A stretch of 64,000 bases of DNA, from the NCBI RefSeq assembly GCF_005671395.1, contig NZ_CP040428.1:4340001-4404000 (forward strand), read 5' to 3'. The position numbers were made by a program, and so were the translations under genes. The stretch is from Jejubacter calystegiae (lineage in GTDB: Bacteria > Pseudomonadota > Gammaproteobacteria > Enterobacterales > Enterobacteriaceae). The notes under the pieces were generated by a model that saw nothing but the letters and a program-made list of their open reading frames with translations, searched no databases and was not told the origin of the DNA. Shown piece by piece: positions 32,134 to 40,613 of the stretch; within the stretch, counting starts at the first letter, position 1; the number at the start of each line of letters is the position of its first letter.

Positions 32134-32910
32134 ATGGAAAGCATCTGTTACCGCTGGCCACTGGCGGCCATTCATGGCTATAGCAACGATATCGACCGGT
32201 TGGAAAGCCTGCTGGCGGTGCAATATCAGCGCTGGGGCATGGAAGAGCGAGAGCTCGGCAGCGTGGGAGACGGCATGATCGTCCTCTGGCAATCCATCGC
32301 CGCCGACAGCCACCTGCCGCATCTGCTGATTATGGCCGGGCTGCACGGCGATGCCCCCGCAGGTAGTTGGGCCATTCTTAACTTTCTGCAACACAACTCG
32401 CCGCTGCTGCTGGACAAGGTCCGACTCTCTTTTATGCCACTGGTGAATCTTTACGGCTTGCGTACCGGGATGAAGTCCAATCGCTACGGTTTCGATCCGG
32501 CCAGCGGATTCAGCGGCGACGCCCCTACGGCCGAAGGGGAGATCCTGCACGCTCATGCCCGCTTGTTGACCCAGGCGGCCCGGGATGGGGTGCTCTGGTG
32601 TACTGAAGACCCCCAGGCCCGGGTTGCCTGGCTGTGCGTCTCTGACCCTGAACGGACGCCGGCCCTGGCCCTGCGCGATGAACTGATCCAGACCTTCGAA
32701 CCCTGCGACGGGCCCAGCCCGGAAGGGGATACCTGCCGCAACGGCCTGGCGCCGCTGCCTGATAACGGCGATATTCTTCACTGGCTGAGCCAGGAAACCC
32801 GCTGCTCCGCCGCCCGCGCCGTCACGCCCGGCCAGGCCGCGCTGGAACAGCGAATCTTTGCCCATCACGGTTTAATCGGGGCATTTATCGCCTCCACCCT
32901 GGCGCCCTGA
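32134..32910 (+). CDS. degenerate M14-like (zinc carboxypeptidase fold) protein
   Basis: A 258-residue cytoplasmic protein that resembles the MpaA/succinylglutamate-desuccinylase branch of M14 peptidases. It has IMAGLHGDAPAGSWAIL where relatives have HGDE, and RYGFDPASGFSGDAPTAEGEIL where they have an NR-F-P segment. The metal-ligand Glu of the HxxE motif is Ala, and the later DLH histidine position reads CTE, so zinc binding looks lost or altered. The start is ATG 32134 directly behind a run of seven G, not the TTG at 32122. E. coli has torZ here instead. The family call is tentative. Confidence 0.55.
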   Translation: MESICYRWPLAAIHGYSNDIDRLESLLAVQYQRWGMEERELGSVGDGMIVLWQSIAADSHLPHLLIMAGLHGDAPAGSWAILNFLQHNSPLLLDKVRLSFMPLVNLYGLRTGMKSNRYGFDPASGFSGDAPTAEGEILHAHARLLTQAARDGVLWCTEDPQARVAWLCVSDPERTPALALRDELIQTFEPCDGPSPEGDTCRNGLAPLPDNGDILHWLSQETRCSAARAVTPGQAALEQRIFAHHGLIGAFIASTLAP

Positions 32911-32915
32911 GCGGG

Positions 32916-33500
32916 CTATTTCCGAAATCGTTCAACCTGGGACCGTATCAGGGTGGCCAGCTCGGCTTTGGCGTCAGCGGCCGTTATCTCTTCTCCTGTG
33001 GCCGCATATGACACTGCATCGGCGACGCCGACCAGCGCCCACATGGCGGCATCGGGCAGGGTTCCACTGCCGATAAAGGGCGCCAGCAGGCGTCGGCATT
33101 TATCGATAAAAATCCTGACATACTGGCGGCGTAGCTGCTCCAGCTCCGGCGAACCGGCTAGTGCCGCGATCACATCAGGGATTTCGCGCCCCTGGGTATC
33201 GACGCAATCGATATAACAGTCGGCAATCGCCCGGCTGATGGGCTCCAGCGCCTGTTCGCATTCAGCGATCGCCTTATCCATCAGCGCGGTCTGACGCTCA
33301 TCAAAGGCCTTATATAATTCCGCCAGCAGACCGGTACGCGAACCGAAATGGTCGTAGACCACCGGTTTGGTTACGCCTGCCCGCTCCGCCAGCCTTCCCA
33401 GAGTTAATGCCTCCGTCCCCTCTTCCCGAATCAGACGCCACGCCTCTTCCATCAGTTGCTGGAAGCGGGCCTCCCGGGTCAGACGCTTTTTTTTATTCAT
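32916..33500 (-). CDS. TetR-family repressor
   Basis: A 194-residue TetR/AcrR-type regulator. Residues about 10-55 form the HTH domain (LTLGRLAERAGVTKPVVYDHFGSRTGLLAELY is the recognition stretch); the rest is a helical ligand-binding domain. It is divergent from a flavodoxin-fold oxidoreductase gene 92 bp away. A direct repeat in that gap is the likely operator. Ligand unknown; the pairing suggests response to a quinone or electrophile. Confidence 0.85.
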   Translation of the reverse strand: MNKKKRLTREARFQQLMEEAWRLIREEGTEALTLGRLAERAGVTKPVVYDHFGSRTGLLAELYKAFDERQTALMDKAIAECEQALEPISRAIADCYIDCVDTQGREIPDVIAALAGSPELEQLRRQYVRIFIDKCRRLLAPFIGSGTLPDAAMWALVGVADAVSYAATGEEITAADAKAELATLIRSQVERFRK

Positions 33501-33530
33501 ACCAGTGCTTGACGCCTTTATATACTAAAA

Positions 33531-33552
33531 GTAAGTTACTAATGGTAAGTTA
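33531..33552. promoter_or_regulatory. candidate operator of the TetR-type regulator
   Basis: The octamer GTAAGTTA occurs at 33531-33538 and again at 33545-33552, fourteen bases apart, in the short divergent gap. The centre also forms an imperfect palindrome (TTACTAATGGTAA). No other repeat is present there. Confidence 0.5.
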
Positions 33553-33592
33553 GCTCCATCCCGACAACTTCCCTCTCTCCAGGAGGCTTAAA

Positions 33593-34198
33593 ATGCACGC
33601 ACTGATTGTTACCGCACACCCGCATCCGGACTCATTGACCCACAGCATAGCAGCCGGGGTAGCCCGGGGCATCACCGAATCCGGCCCCCACCGAGCGGAG
33701 ATCGCCAATCTGGCTCAGGAAGGCTTTCGCCCTGAATTCACCCGGGAAGATTTTGCCGCATTTAACGCCGCTGGCGCACTGCCGGAGGACGTACGGGCGG
33801 AGCAGACCAGAATTGACAGCGCAGACGCCCTGGTCCTGGTCTTTCCGGTTTACTGGTGGTCGATGCCTGCGCTGATGAAAGGTTGGATCGATCGCGTTTT
33901 TTCCGCCGGATGGGCTTATGAGGAGACAGCAGATGGCCGGTTGATTAAAAAACTCAGGCACCTGCCGGTTCACCTTGTGGCGATTGGCGCCGCCAATATG
34001 AAAACCTGGGAAAAACACCGCTACCAGGAGGCCATGAAAGTGCAGATAGAAGAAGGGATCTTTAACTACTGCGGTGCCCCGGTGATGAGCTCATCTCTGC
34101 TGCTGTCGCCCGAATACCCGGACACCAATGTGATGCTGCAGGATGCGCATCGGCTGGGTCAAAAAACGTTCAACACCCAACAGCCTGTCGCGGTCTAA
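33593..34198 (+). CDS. NAD(P)H-quinone oxidoreductase, flavodoxin_2 fold
   Basis: A 201-residue FMN/FAD-binding oxidoreductase of the MdaB/KefF/NQO type, expected to reduce quinones or nitro compounds by two electrons. The flavin-phosphate loop is ALIVTAHPHPDSLTHSIA (residues 3-20), and VFPVYWWSMPALMKGWIDRVF is the diagnostic second motif. ATG 33593 follows a strong AGGAGG. It is controlled in all likelihood by the divergent TetR regulator. Exact substrate unknown. Confidence 0.85.
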   Translation: MHALIVTAHPHPDSLTHSIAAGVARGITESGPHRAEIANLAQEGFRPEFTREDFAAFNAAGALPEDVRAEQTRIDSADALVLVFPVYWWSMPALMKGWIDRVFSAGWAYEETADGRLIKKLRHLPVHLVAIGAANMKTWEKHRYQEAMKVQIEEGIFNYCGAPVMSSSLLLSPEYPDTNVMLQDAHRLGQKTFNTQQPVAV

Positions 34199-34218
34199 CC
34201 TGGTGTTCATCCTGGCGT

Positions 34219-34234
34219 CACGCAATATTGCGTG
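34219..34234. repeat. perfect 16-bp palindrome after the quinone reductase gene
   Basis: CACGCAATATTGCGTG lies 21 bp behind the oxidoreductase stop. There is no T-run, so it is a weak terminator at best. The rest of 34199-34393 shows nothing recognisable. Confidence 0.4.
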
Positions 34235-34393
34235 GCGTCTGTCTGACAGCCAAAAAATAAATATAAGAAAAACCTCATGCAATGACCAAGCCGGGAGAAT
34301 TAGCGCCAAATATCACCTCTTTTTCTGGTTGACCTGTTCAGCACGAAAAATATAACATCCTGCCACTGACTGATTACCGGCAACCGGGGCAGA

Positions 34394-34717
34394 ATGAATA
34401 TACCCAAGGCTAAATTTTTACAACAGTCCTGGCTGAGAAACAAAGCAAGCGTTGAGAAACAGGCCCACAACGAGGCCATTCTGGTCAGAGGCGTACTGAC
34501 CAATACTTTGCGCAACCCCCAAACCCACAAGCAGGGAACTTTTTCGCAATTCTTTGATGTTGCAGAATACCCTTTGTTGGGGCGAGGCGCTTATCCCGAA
34601 CATATTTCGACATTACAAAAAGAGTTCGAAGCAGCCGGATACGAGATTATCCTTGAACAACGTAATAACGGGTTTACCATTTCTATAGACTGGCGTAACG
34701 CCGGTATCAGTGAGTAA
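34394..34717 (+). CDS. hypothetical protein, 107 residues
   Basis: Not recognised. The product is soluble, without signal or membrane segment, basic at the start (MNIPKAKFLQQSWLRNKASVEK), with a compact C-terminal part (ISTLQKEFEAAGYEIILEQRNNGFTISIDW shows a helix then beta-strand pattern). An imperfect GGGGCAG ribosome-binding site precedes the ATG. Its surroundings are more AT-rich than the neighbouring backbone genes, suggesting acquired DNA. It stands alone between the quinone reductase and cutC. Confidence 0.55.
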   Translation: MNIPKAKFLQQSWLRNKASVEKQAHNEAILVRGVLTNTLRNPQTHKQGTFSQFFDVAEYPLLGRGAYPEHISTLQKEFEAAGYEIILEQRNNGFTISIDWRNAGISE

Positions 34718-34925
34718 TTAAATAGCAGGCGTTAACATTCCGATAGCAATAATTCCCTGTGGCCAGAATATCCCCTTTTGCGAACGGTATAGTGCCGGGC
34801 AACATCGTCAACCCAGCATCCTCCCATCAGGCTGTGCACTGCAGACAGGCCAGAATGTGACGAAGGTTACAAAACAGACTATGGTTACCCTGTGGCGGCA
34901 GACAAGCGAAACCTGACCCCATAAA
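34718..34925. other. intergenic stretch without a recognised gene
   Basis: The 309-bp gap from the small ORF to cutC contains only the cutC terminator at its right end. I saw no ORF, RNA gene or repeat in the rest. Confidence 0.5.
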
Positions 34926-34954
34926 GAAAAAAAGCCCCGGGAAAAGGCCGGGGC
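34926..34954 (-). terminator. terminator after cutC
   Basis: On the minus strand GCCCCGG, seven bases, CCGGGGC is followed by seven T. It lies about 70 bp beyond the cutC stop. Confidence 0.8.
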
Positions 34955-35026
34955 GTGGTACATGCAAACATCACATTGGGCGACATGATGCGCGGTAAAA
35001 ACCGGTTGTGCGCTATGGGCGACGTG

Positions 35027-35767
35027 CTACTCCACCGCGCAAAGCGCTGCTTTCATTGCCGCCACCGCATCGGCATCCACGCAGTAGCGACTGTACTCAT
35101 CGGCCATTGCATCGGAAGACATCGAAACGCCCTCTTTGCGATAACGCATCGGGGAAGCCCCCCGACAACCTGCCGAACTATGCACCTCTTCAATCCCCGC
35201 GGATACAAAGTGCGGGAGGTTGCTCAGACGCACGCCGGAACCGGCCATAATGATTGGAGCACCGGATCGGTCTTTTAGTTCCCTGATTAATGAAAGTCCT
35301 TCTAATGCGCTCTGCTTCTGTCCCGAAGTCAGAATCCGCGCCACCCCCAAATCACGCAGTTGATCCTGCGCGATCCAGGGGTCGCGGCACATATCAAAAG
35401 CGCGGTGAAAGGTGACCGCCATACCCCGGGCCTGCGCCATCACCTTTTCCATTCGCGGCCGGTCCACTTCGCCATCCTCATTCAAAATGCCGACAACCAG
35501 CCCCGGGTAGCCCAGCTCCCGCAGATATGCGATATCGTCCAGCATGGTACTGAACTCCCCGGCGCTGTAGCAGAAATCGCCCCCCCGTGGCCGGATTATC
35601 GGATGCACCGGAATGGAAACCCGCTGGCGCACCCCAAGCAGGGTTCCGGCAGAGGGCGTCAGCCCCCCCTCTGCCGGCGCCGCGCACAACTCAATGCGGT
35701 CGGCCCCCGCCTGTTCGGCGATCACGGCGCAGTCCATTCCGTAGCAACATATCTCAAGCACAGCCAT
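35027..35767 (-). CDS. cutC: CutC-family protein
   Basis: CutC is a TIM-barrel protein named for copper homeostasis, though its biochemical role is still open. The 246-residue product (E. coli 248) aligns throughout: [54 protein letters not shown] and EVHSSAG. In E. coli it lies beside torYZ and yecM; here torYZ have moved beyond argS, and a MalY-like gene lies between cutC and yecM. Confidence 0.93.
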   Translation of the reverse strand: MAVLEICCYGMDCAVIAEQAGADRIELCAAPAEGGLTPSAGTLLGVRQRVSIPVHPIIRPRGGDFCYSAGEFSTMLDDIAYLRELGYPGLVVGILNEDGEVDRPRMEKVMAQARGMAVTFHRAFDMCRDPWIAQDQLRDLGVARILTSGQKQSALEGLSLIRELKDRSGAPIIMAGSGVRLSNLPHFVSAGIEEVHSSAGCRGASPMRYRKEGVSMSSDAMADEYSRYCVDADAVAAMKAALCAVE

Positions 35768-35827
35768 TCAATGATTCCTTCTGTTACGCTAGTCTGAAGC
35801 TTCATGTTCAGGGCACGGAAATTTATC

Positions 35828-36961
35828 ATGACATTCAATTTCGACGAAGTGATCGACCGGCGTCACAGCGACAGCCTGAAGTGGAATAAATACGACCAGA
35901 ACATCCTTCCCATGTGGGTCGCAGATACTGACTTTCGCTCCCCGCCCTGCATCACCGAAGCGCTACAGCGCCGTGTGGCCCATGGCGTCTTTGGCTACGG
36001 CGACTGGCCCCACGCCCTTGCGGATACTGCCATCGACCATTTCTGGCGCAGCTACGGCTGGCGGGTGGAAAAAGAGTGGCTGGTGTTTCTGCCCGGCATC
36101 GTCTGTGGGCTGAATCTGTGCGTGCGCAGTTTCGCAGGGGGCGGCTCCCTGGCGCCGGACCCCATCTATCCGCCGTTTCGCAAGGCGGCCATGCTTGCCG
36201 GTTGTTCACAGCTTAATGCGCCTGTCATCCAGCGCGATGGGCGCCCTTATCTTGACCTGGCATCGCTGGAACCCCAGCTCACCGGGCGCGAAAAACTGCT
36301 GATGCTATGCAATCCCCAGAATCCGGGCGGCACGGTATGGCGCAGGGAAGAGCTGGAACAGCACCTGGCCTTCGCGCAACGCCACGATATGATTGTCTGC
36401 TCCGATGAAATCCACTGCGAATTACTGCTGGAGCCCGGCGCGCGTCATATCCCTTTCGCGACGCTCGGCGAAGACGCCGCCCAGCGCAGCATCACCCTGG
36501 TTTCGCCTTCCAAGACCTACAACATCGCCGGACTGGGCGCTTCGCTGGCGATTATCCCCAACCCCGAACTGCGGCGCCGCTTCTGCGCCACCCGGGAAGG
36601 CATAGTCCCGTCGGTGGACGTACTGGCGCTGACGGCCGCCGAAGCGGCCTGGCGCGACGGTGAACCCTGGCGCGCGGAATTGCTGAACGTGCTAAGAGCC
36701 AATCGAGATGCTCTTTGCCGGGCCATCAACGCCCTGCCTGGCCTTAGCGTGACGCCGCCGGAAGCCACCTATCTGGCCTGGGTAGACGCCAGTGCGTTAG
36801 GTGAAGAATCCCCGGTCAACTTCTTTCGCCGTGCCGGACTGGGCTTTTCGCCCGGCGCCGACTTTGGCAATCCTGCGTTTGTACGCATCAACTTCGGCTG
36901 TACCCGCGCCACCCTGGATGAAGCCATTAACCGACTCAACCAGGCACTGAAAGAACGCTAG
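35828..36961 (+). CDS. MalY/PatB-type PLP-dependent C-S lyase
   Basis: A fold-type I PLP enzyme of the MalY/PatB branch, expected to act as a cystathionine beta-lyase or aminotransferase. The 377-residue product (MalY 390) shows the branch start NFDEVIDRRHSDSLKWNKYD, MWVADTDFRSPP, CNPQNPGGTVWRREEL, CSDEIHCELL and the PLP lysine in SPSKTYNIAGLGAS. The ATG at 35828 (MTFNFDEV) is preferred over 35804 by family alignment. It is divergent from cutC and its stop interlocks with that of yecM in a CTAG. It is not part of the E. coli order. There is no adjacent maltose gene, so MalY itself is unlikely. Confidence 0.85.
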   Translation: MTFNFDEVIDRRHSDSLKWNKYDQNILPMWVADTDFRSPPCITEALQRRVAHGVFGYGDWPHALADTAIDHFWRSYGWRVEKEWLVFLPGIVCGLNLCVRSFAGGGSLAPDPIYPPFRKAAMLAGCSQLNAPVIQRDGRPYLDLASLEPQLTGREKLLMLCNPQNPGGTVWRREELEQHLAFAQRHDMIVCSDEIHCELLLEPGARHIPFATLGEDAAQRSITLVSPSKTYNIAGLGASLAIIPNPELRRRFCATREGIVPSVDVLALTAAEAAWRDGEPWRAELLNVLRANRDALCRAINALPGLSVTPPEATYLAWVDASALGEESPVNFFRRAGLGFSPGADFGNPAFVRINFGCTRATLDEAINRLNQALKER

Positions 36962-37518
36962 CCCTGTTCGCTGGCGACTACGATTTCCAGCGGCCAGGGA
37001 TGGAATTTTAGCGTCACCTGGCCGTCGGTCACCGCCAGGGTAGGATTCGGCAGGCGTTCACCGTCGCCAGTTGGCGCGCTGGTCTTCAGCGAAATGTCCG
37101 GCTGGCTGAGGCCGTCGTCGGACATCAGAGCCAGCGCCCGAGCGTTGAGAGTGTCGGGAGAGCCCGGCAGCACAATTTCAATATGTTCCCACCCTTCATG
37201 CGGATAGCGCTTCTCGCCGGGCCAGGGCAGTTCGATAATCGTAAAACGCCAGTGGCCCACGCACAGCGGCTCCGCCAGCCGGAACAGACAGATGGGCCGC
37301 CCTTTAATGTGCTTTTCGCTAAACAGGGTTCCGCACTGCTCAAGCCCTGCCCGCCAGCGCTCCGCGGTGGTATTCTGATGGCAACGCAGTGAGATATGGT
37401 CGGCATCCAATGGCGCCAGTTCGAGCCCCATCCGCTGCGCCAGCGCCATTATCGCCTGTTCAAAACGCGGCAGATCGGCCACGATATCCTGTAATGCTTC
37501 AACCTGTTGCCAGTTCAT
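36958..37518 (-). CDS. yecM: YecM family protein (VOC-like fold)
   Basis: A 186-residue protein (E. coli YecM 188) of unknown function with a vicinal-oxygen-chelate-like fold. Conserved parts are DADHISLRCHQNTTAERWR, HIKGRPICLFRL, ELPWPGEKRYPHEGWEHIEIVLPG and LPNPTLAVTDGQVTLKFHPW. His in DHISLR and Glu in WEHIEI are candidate metal ligands. It is divergent from argS, 188 bp away, and overlaps the MalY-like gene by four bases at the 3' ends. Confidence 0.93.
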   Translation of the reverse strand: MNWQQVEALQDIVADLPRFEQAIMALAQRMGLELAPLDADHISLRCHQNTTAERWRAGLEQCGTLFSEKHIKGRPICLFRLAEPLCVGHWRFTIIELPWPGEKRYPHEGWEHIEIVLPGSPDTLNARALALMSDDGLSQPDISLKTSAPTGDGERLPNPTLAVTDGQVTLKFHPWPLEIVVASEQG

Positions 37519-37706
37519 CCGGCTCCTCCTGCCCGTGATAGAAAAGCCGCTAATCTACCCGCTTTCGTGTCTACAGACCAGCGCGCCGCAAGCCGCGCGG
37601 GTACTGACGCCCGCTGCGAAATGCAGTATACTTGCCCCCTTATTTTATCCATGCTTCATGCGCCGTCCCGCCCCGACCGGTCGGCGCTAAAATTTAAGGT
37701 AACCCG

Positions 37707-39443
37707 GTGAATATTCAGGCACTTCTCTCAGATAAAGTCAGTCAGGCTCTGATTGCCGCAGGCGCGGACGCAGCGTGCGAACCGCAGGTTCGTCAATCCG
37801 CTAAAGCCCAGTTCGGCGACTATCAGGCCAATGGCGTTATGGCGATCGCTAAAAAACTGGGCATGGCCCCGCGACAGTTAGCTGAGCTGGTGGTGAATCA
37901 TCTGGATCTTTCCGGTATTGCTGCAAAGGTTGAGATCGCCGGTCCCGGCTTTATCAATATCTTCCTCGACCCCGCTTTTCTGGCGACTCAGATCGACAGC
38001 GCCGTTGCCAGCCCGCGCGCAGGCGTAGCGCAGGTGGAACAGCCCCAGACCATCGTGGTGGACTATTCCGCCCCGAACGTGGCCAAAGAGATGCACGTGG
38101 GCCACGTACGTTCCACCATCATCGGCGACGCTTCAGTACGCACCCTGGAATTCCTGGGCCATAAAGTGATTCGCGCCAACCACGTCGGCGACTGGGGCAC
38201 CCAGTTCGGGATGCTGATCGCCTTCCTTGAGAAAAAGCAGAATGAAGCCAACGCCGATATGGCGCTTGCAGATCTGGAAGCTTTCTATCGCGAAGCCAAA
38301 AAAACCTACGACGAAGATGAAGCCTTCGCCGAACGCGCCCGCAGCTATGTAGTGAAACTGCAGGGCGGCGACGAGTACTGCCGCCAGATGTGGCGCAAGC
38401 TGGTCGATATCACTATGACCCAGAACCAGAAAACCTACCAACGTCTGAACGTGACTCTGACCCGGGACGACGTTATGGGCGAAAGTCTTTACAACCCAAT
38501 GCTGTCCGGCATTGTGGCGGATCTGAAAGCCAAAGGGCTGGCGGTGGAAAGCGAAGGCGCTACCGTGGTCTTCCTGGATGAGTACAAGAATAAAGAAGGC
38601 GAACCGATGGGGGTCATCATCCAGAAGAAGGATGGCGGCTATCTCTACACCACTACCGATATCGCCTGCGCTAAATACCGCTACGAGACGCTGCACGCCG
38701 ATCGCGTGCTCTACTATATTGATTCGCGCCAGCACCAGCACCTGATGCAGGCCTGGACCATCGTACGCAAAGCAGGCTACGTGCCGGAATCCGTGCCGCT
38801 GGAGCACCATATGTTCGGCATGATGCTGGGCAAAGACGGCAAGCCGTTCAAAACCCGTACCGGTGGCACCATTAAACTTTCCGATCTGCTGGACGAAGCG
38901 CTGGAACGCGCCCGTCGCCTGGTAGCGGAAAAGAACCCGGATATGCCAGCGGACGAGCTGGAAAAACTGGCCAACGCGGTGGGTATCGGCGCTGTAAAAT
39001 ATGCCGACCTTTCCAAGAGCCGCACCACCGACTACATCTTCGACTGGGACAATATGCTGGCCTTCGAAGGTAACACCGCGCCTTATATGCAGTACGCGTA
39101 TACCCGCGTGCTGTCGGTATTCCGCAAGGGCAACGTGGATGAAAGCAGCCTGGTCGCCACGCCGGTGAGCATCACCGATCCGCGTGAAGCCGCGCTGGCC
39201 GCGCGTCTGCTGCAGTTCGAAGAGACCCTGGCCGTGGTGGCCCGCGACGGCACGCCGCACGTGATGTGCGCATACCTCTATGACGTAGCAGGCCTGTTCT
39301 CTGGCTTCTATGAGCACTGCCCAATTCTCAGCGCCGAAAGCGACAGCCTGCGTCAGAGCCGCCTGAAACTGGCGCTGTTGACCTCCAGAGTGCTGAAACT
39401 GGGTCTGGACACCCTGGGCATCGAAACCGTCGAACGCATGTAA
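37707..39443 (+). CDS. argS: arginyl-tRNA synthetase ArgS
   Basis: ArgS charges tRNA-Arg. The 578-residue protein (E. coli 577) has the N-terminal additional domain, the class I HIGH-type motif [15 protein letters not shown] (about residues 130-144), [14 protein letters not shown], and the DALR-type anticodon domain at the C-terminus. As in other gammaproteobacterial ArgRS there is no canonical KMSKS. The start is GTG 37707 as in E. coli. In E. coli argS is followed by flagellar genes; here by an ABC importer. Confidence 0.97.
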   Translation: MNIQALLSDKVSQALIAAGADAACEPQVRQSAKAQFGDYQANGVMAIAKKLGMAPRQLAELVVNHLDLSGIAAKVEIAGPGFINIFLDPAFLATQIDSAVASPRAGVAQVEQPQTIVVDYSAPNVAKEMHVGHVRSTIIGDASVRTLEFLGHKVIRANHVGDWGTQFGMLIAFLEKKQNEANADMALADLEAFYREAKKTYDEDEAFAERARSYVVKLQGGDEYCRQMWRKLVDITMTQNQKTYQRLNVTLTRDDVMGESLYNPMLSGIVADLKAKGLAVESEGATVVFLDEYKNKEGEPMGVIIQKKDGGYLYTTTDIACAKYRYETLHADRVLYYIDSRQHQHLMQAWTIVRKAGYVPESVPLEHHMFGMMLGKDGKPFKTRTGGTIKLSDLLDEALERARRLVAEKNPDMPADELEKLANAVGIGAVKYADLSKSRTTDYIFDWDNMLAFEGNTAPYMQYAYTRVLSVFRKGNVDESSLVATPVSITDPREAALAARLLQFEETLAVVARDGTPHVMCAYLYDVAGLFSGFYEHCPILSAESDSLRQSRLKLALLTSRVLKLGLDTLGIETVERM

Positions 39444-39449
39444 TCCCGT

Positions 39450-39480
39450 CAGGGGGCGCAATGCCCCCTGATTCCTTTCT
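39450..39480 (+). terminator. terminator after argS
   Basis: CAGGGGGC, five bases, GCCCCCTG is followed by a T-rich stretch (ATTCCTTTCTT). It starts 7 bp after the argS stop and separates argS from the importer operon. Confidence 0.65.
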
Positions 39481-39519
39481 TCCCCCTCCTTGATCTGAAT
39501 AATGGTTTCTTGCCAGCCA

Positions 39520-39545
39520 TCGTTATATCATTTTATATATAGCGA
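39520..39545. promoter_or_regulatory. ModE-like operator before the FecCD-type importer
   Basis: TCGTTATAT and ATATAGCGA form an inverted repeat with one mismatch. The core reads TATAT, seven bases, TATAT, which fits the known ModE motif (TATAT-N7/8-TAYAT). It ends 19 bp before the importer's first start codon, a position suited to repression. ModE with molybdate bound represses molybdate uptake genes; binding here is inferred. Confidence 0.6.
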
Positions 39546-39563
39546 CTTTTTTTCGGATCTCCC

Positions 39564-40613
39564 ATGTTCAAACGACTCTCCAGCCTGCTGCTGGCTTTGC
39601 TCTTTATTTCCGGCCCGGCGCTGGCCCAACGCCAGGTTATCGATCAGCTTAACCGAACCGTCACTCTGCCGGACCGCATCGATCGCGCCGTGGTGCTACA
39701 GCATCAGACCCTGAATTTGCTGGTGCAGCTTAACGCCCTGCCCCAGGTGGTGGGCGTGCTCAGCAGCTGGCAGAAACAGCTCGGCCCCCGTTATCTGCGG
39801 CTGGCGCCGCAACTGGCAAAGATGCCAATGCCCGGCGATCTGACCTCGGTCAATATCGAAAGCCTGCTCGCCCTACGGCCTCAGGTGGTATTTGTCGCCA
39901 ACTACGCGCCGCCCGCCATGATTAGCCAGATTGAGCGTGCCGGTATTCCGGTGGTCGCCGTCTCGTTACGCCACGAGGATGCCGCCCAGGCCAGGAAGAT
40001 AAATCCGCAATTAAAGGATGAAGAACGCGCCTACAACCTGGGGCTGCAGGAAGGGATTCGCCTGATCGGTAAAGTGATGAACCGCCAGGCCGGGGCGGAA
40101 AGCCTGATTCACGACACTTTTGACCAGCGCGCGCTGGTGGCCACACGGCTGCGCGACCTGCCGCAAAGCGAGCGCCAGCGAGTCTATATCGCCAACCCTA
40201 ATCTGACTACCTACGGCGCCGGAAAATATACCGGCCTGATGATTCAACACGCCGGTGCCGTTAACGTGACCGCCCGGGAGGTCACCGGCTATCGGCAGGT
40301 CTCCATTGAGGATGTAATGCGCTGGAATCCTCAGGTCATCTTCGTTCAGGAGCGCTACCCGCAGGTCGTGGCGCAGATCCTGCACTCTCCTCAGTGGCAG
40401 TCCATCGATGCGGTAAAACAGCACCGCGTCTGGCTAATGCCCGAATACGCCAAAGCCTGGGGCTACCCGATGCCGGAAGCAATGGCGCTGGGCGAGCTGT
40501 GGATGGCGAGCAAGCTCTATCCTCAGCGCTTTAAGGATATCGACATCAATCAGCGAGTTGACGCCTGGTATCACCGCTACTACCGTACCGCCTGGTCGCA
40601 GGAAGCCGAGTGA
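39564..40613 (+). CDS. periplasmic binding protein of a FecCD-type importer (MolA/BtuF-like)
   Basis: A 349-residue cluster A-II substrate-binding protein, first gene of a four-gene operon. A signal peptide (residues 1-21, ending ALA) is followed by the TroA/FepB-type domain opening RQVIDQLNRTVTLPDRIDRAVVL; VNIESLLALRPQVVFVAN and VSIEDVMRWNPQVIFV are the paired lobe motifs. There is no lipobox Cys, so it is a soluble periplasmic protein. Its length resembles Haemophilus MolA (about 350), a molybdate binder of this fold. The ModE-like operator, a ModA-like neighbour and adjacent molybdoenzyme genes favour molybdate or tungstate; iron-siderophore or cobalamin is the alternative. Confidence 0.75.
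   Translation: MFKRLSSLLLALLFISGPALAQRQVIDQLNRTVTLPDRIDRAVVLQHQTLNLLVQLNALPQVVGVLSSWQKQLGPRYLRLAPQLAKMPMPGDLTSVNIESLLALRPQVVFVANYAPPAMISQIERAGIPVVAVSLRHEDAAQARKINPQLKDEERAYNLGLQEGIRLIGKVMNRQAGAESLIHDTFDQRALVATRLRDLPQSERQRVYIANPNLTTYGAGKYTGLMIQHAGAVNVTAREVTGYRQVSIEDVMRWNPQVIFVQERYPQVVAQILHSPQWQSIDAVKQHRVWLMPEYAKAWGYPMPEAMALGELWMASKLYPQRFKDIDINQRVDAWYHRYYRTAWSQEAE

Noticed and set aside
38133-39461. 442-codon open frame on the minus strand
   Set aside because: Antisense shadow of argS; no domain seen, while argS is collinear with E. coli ArgS.
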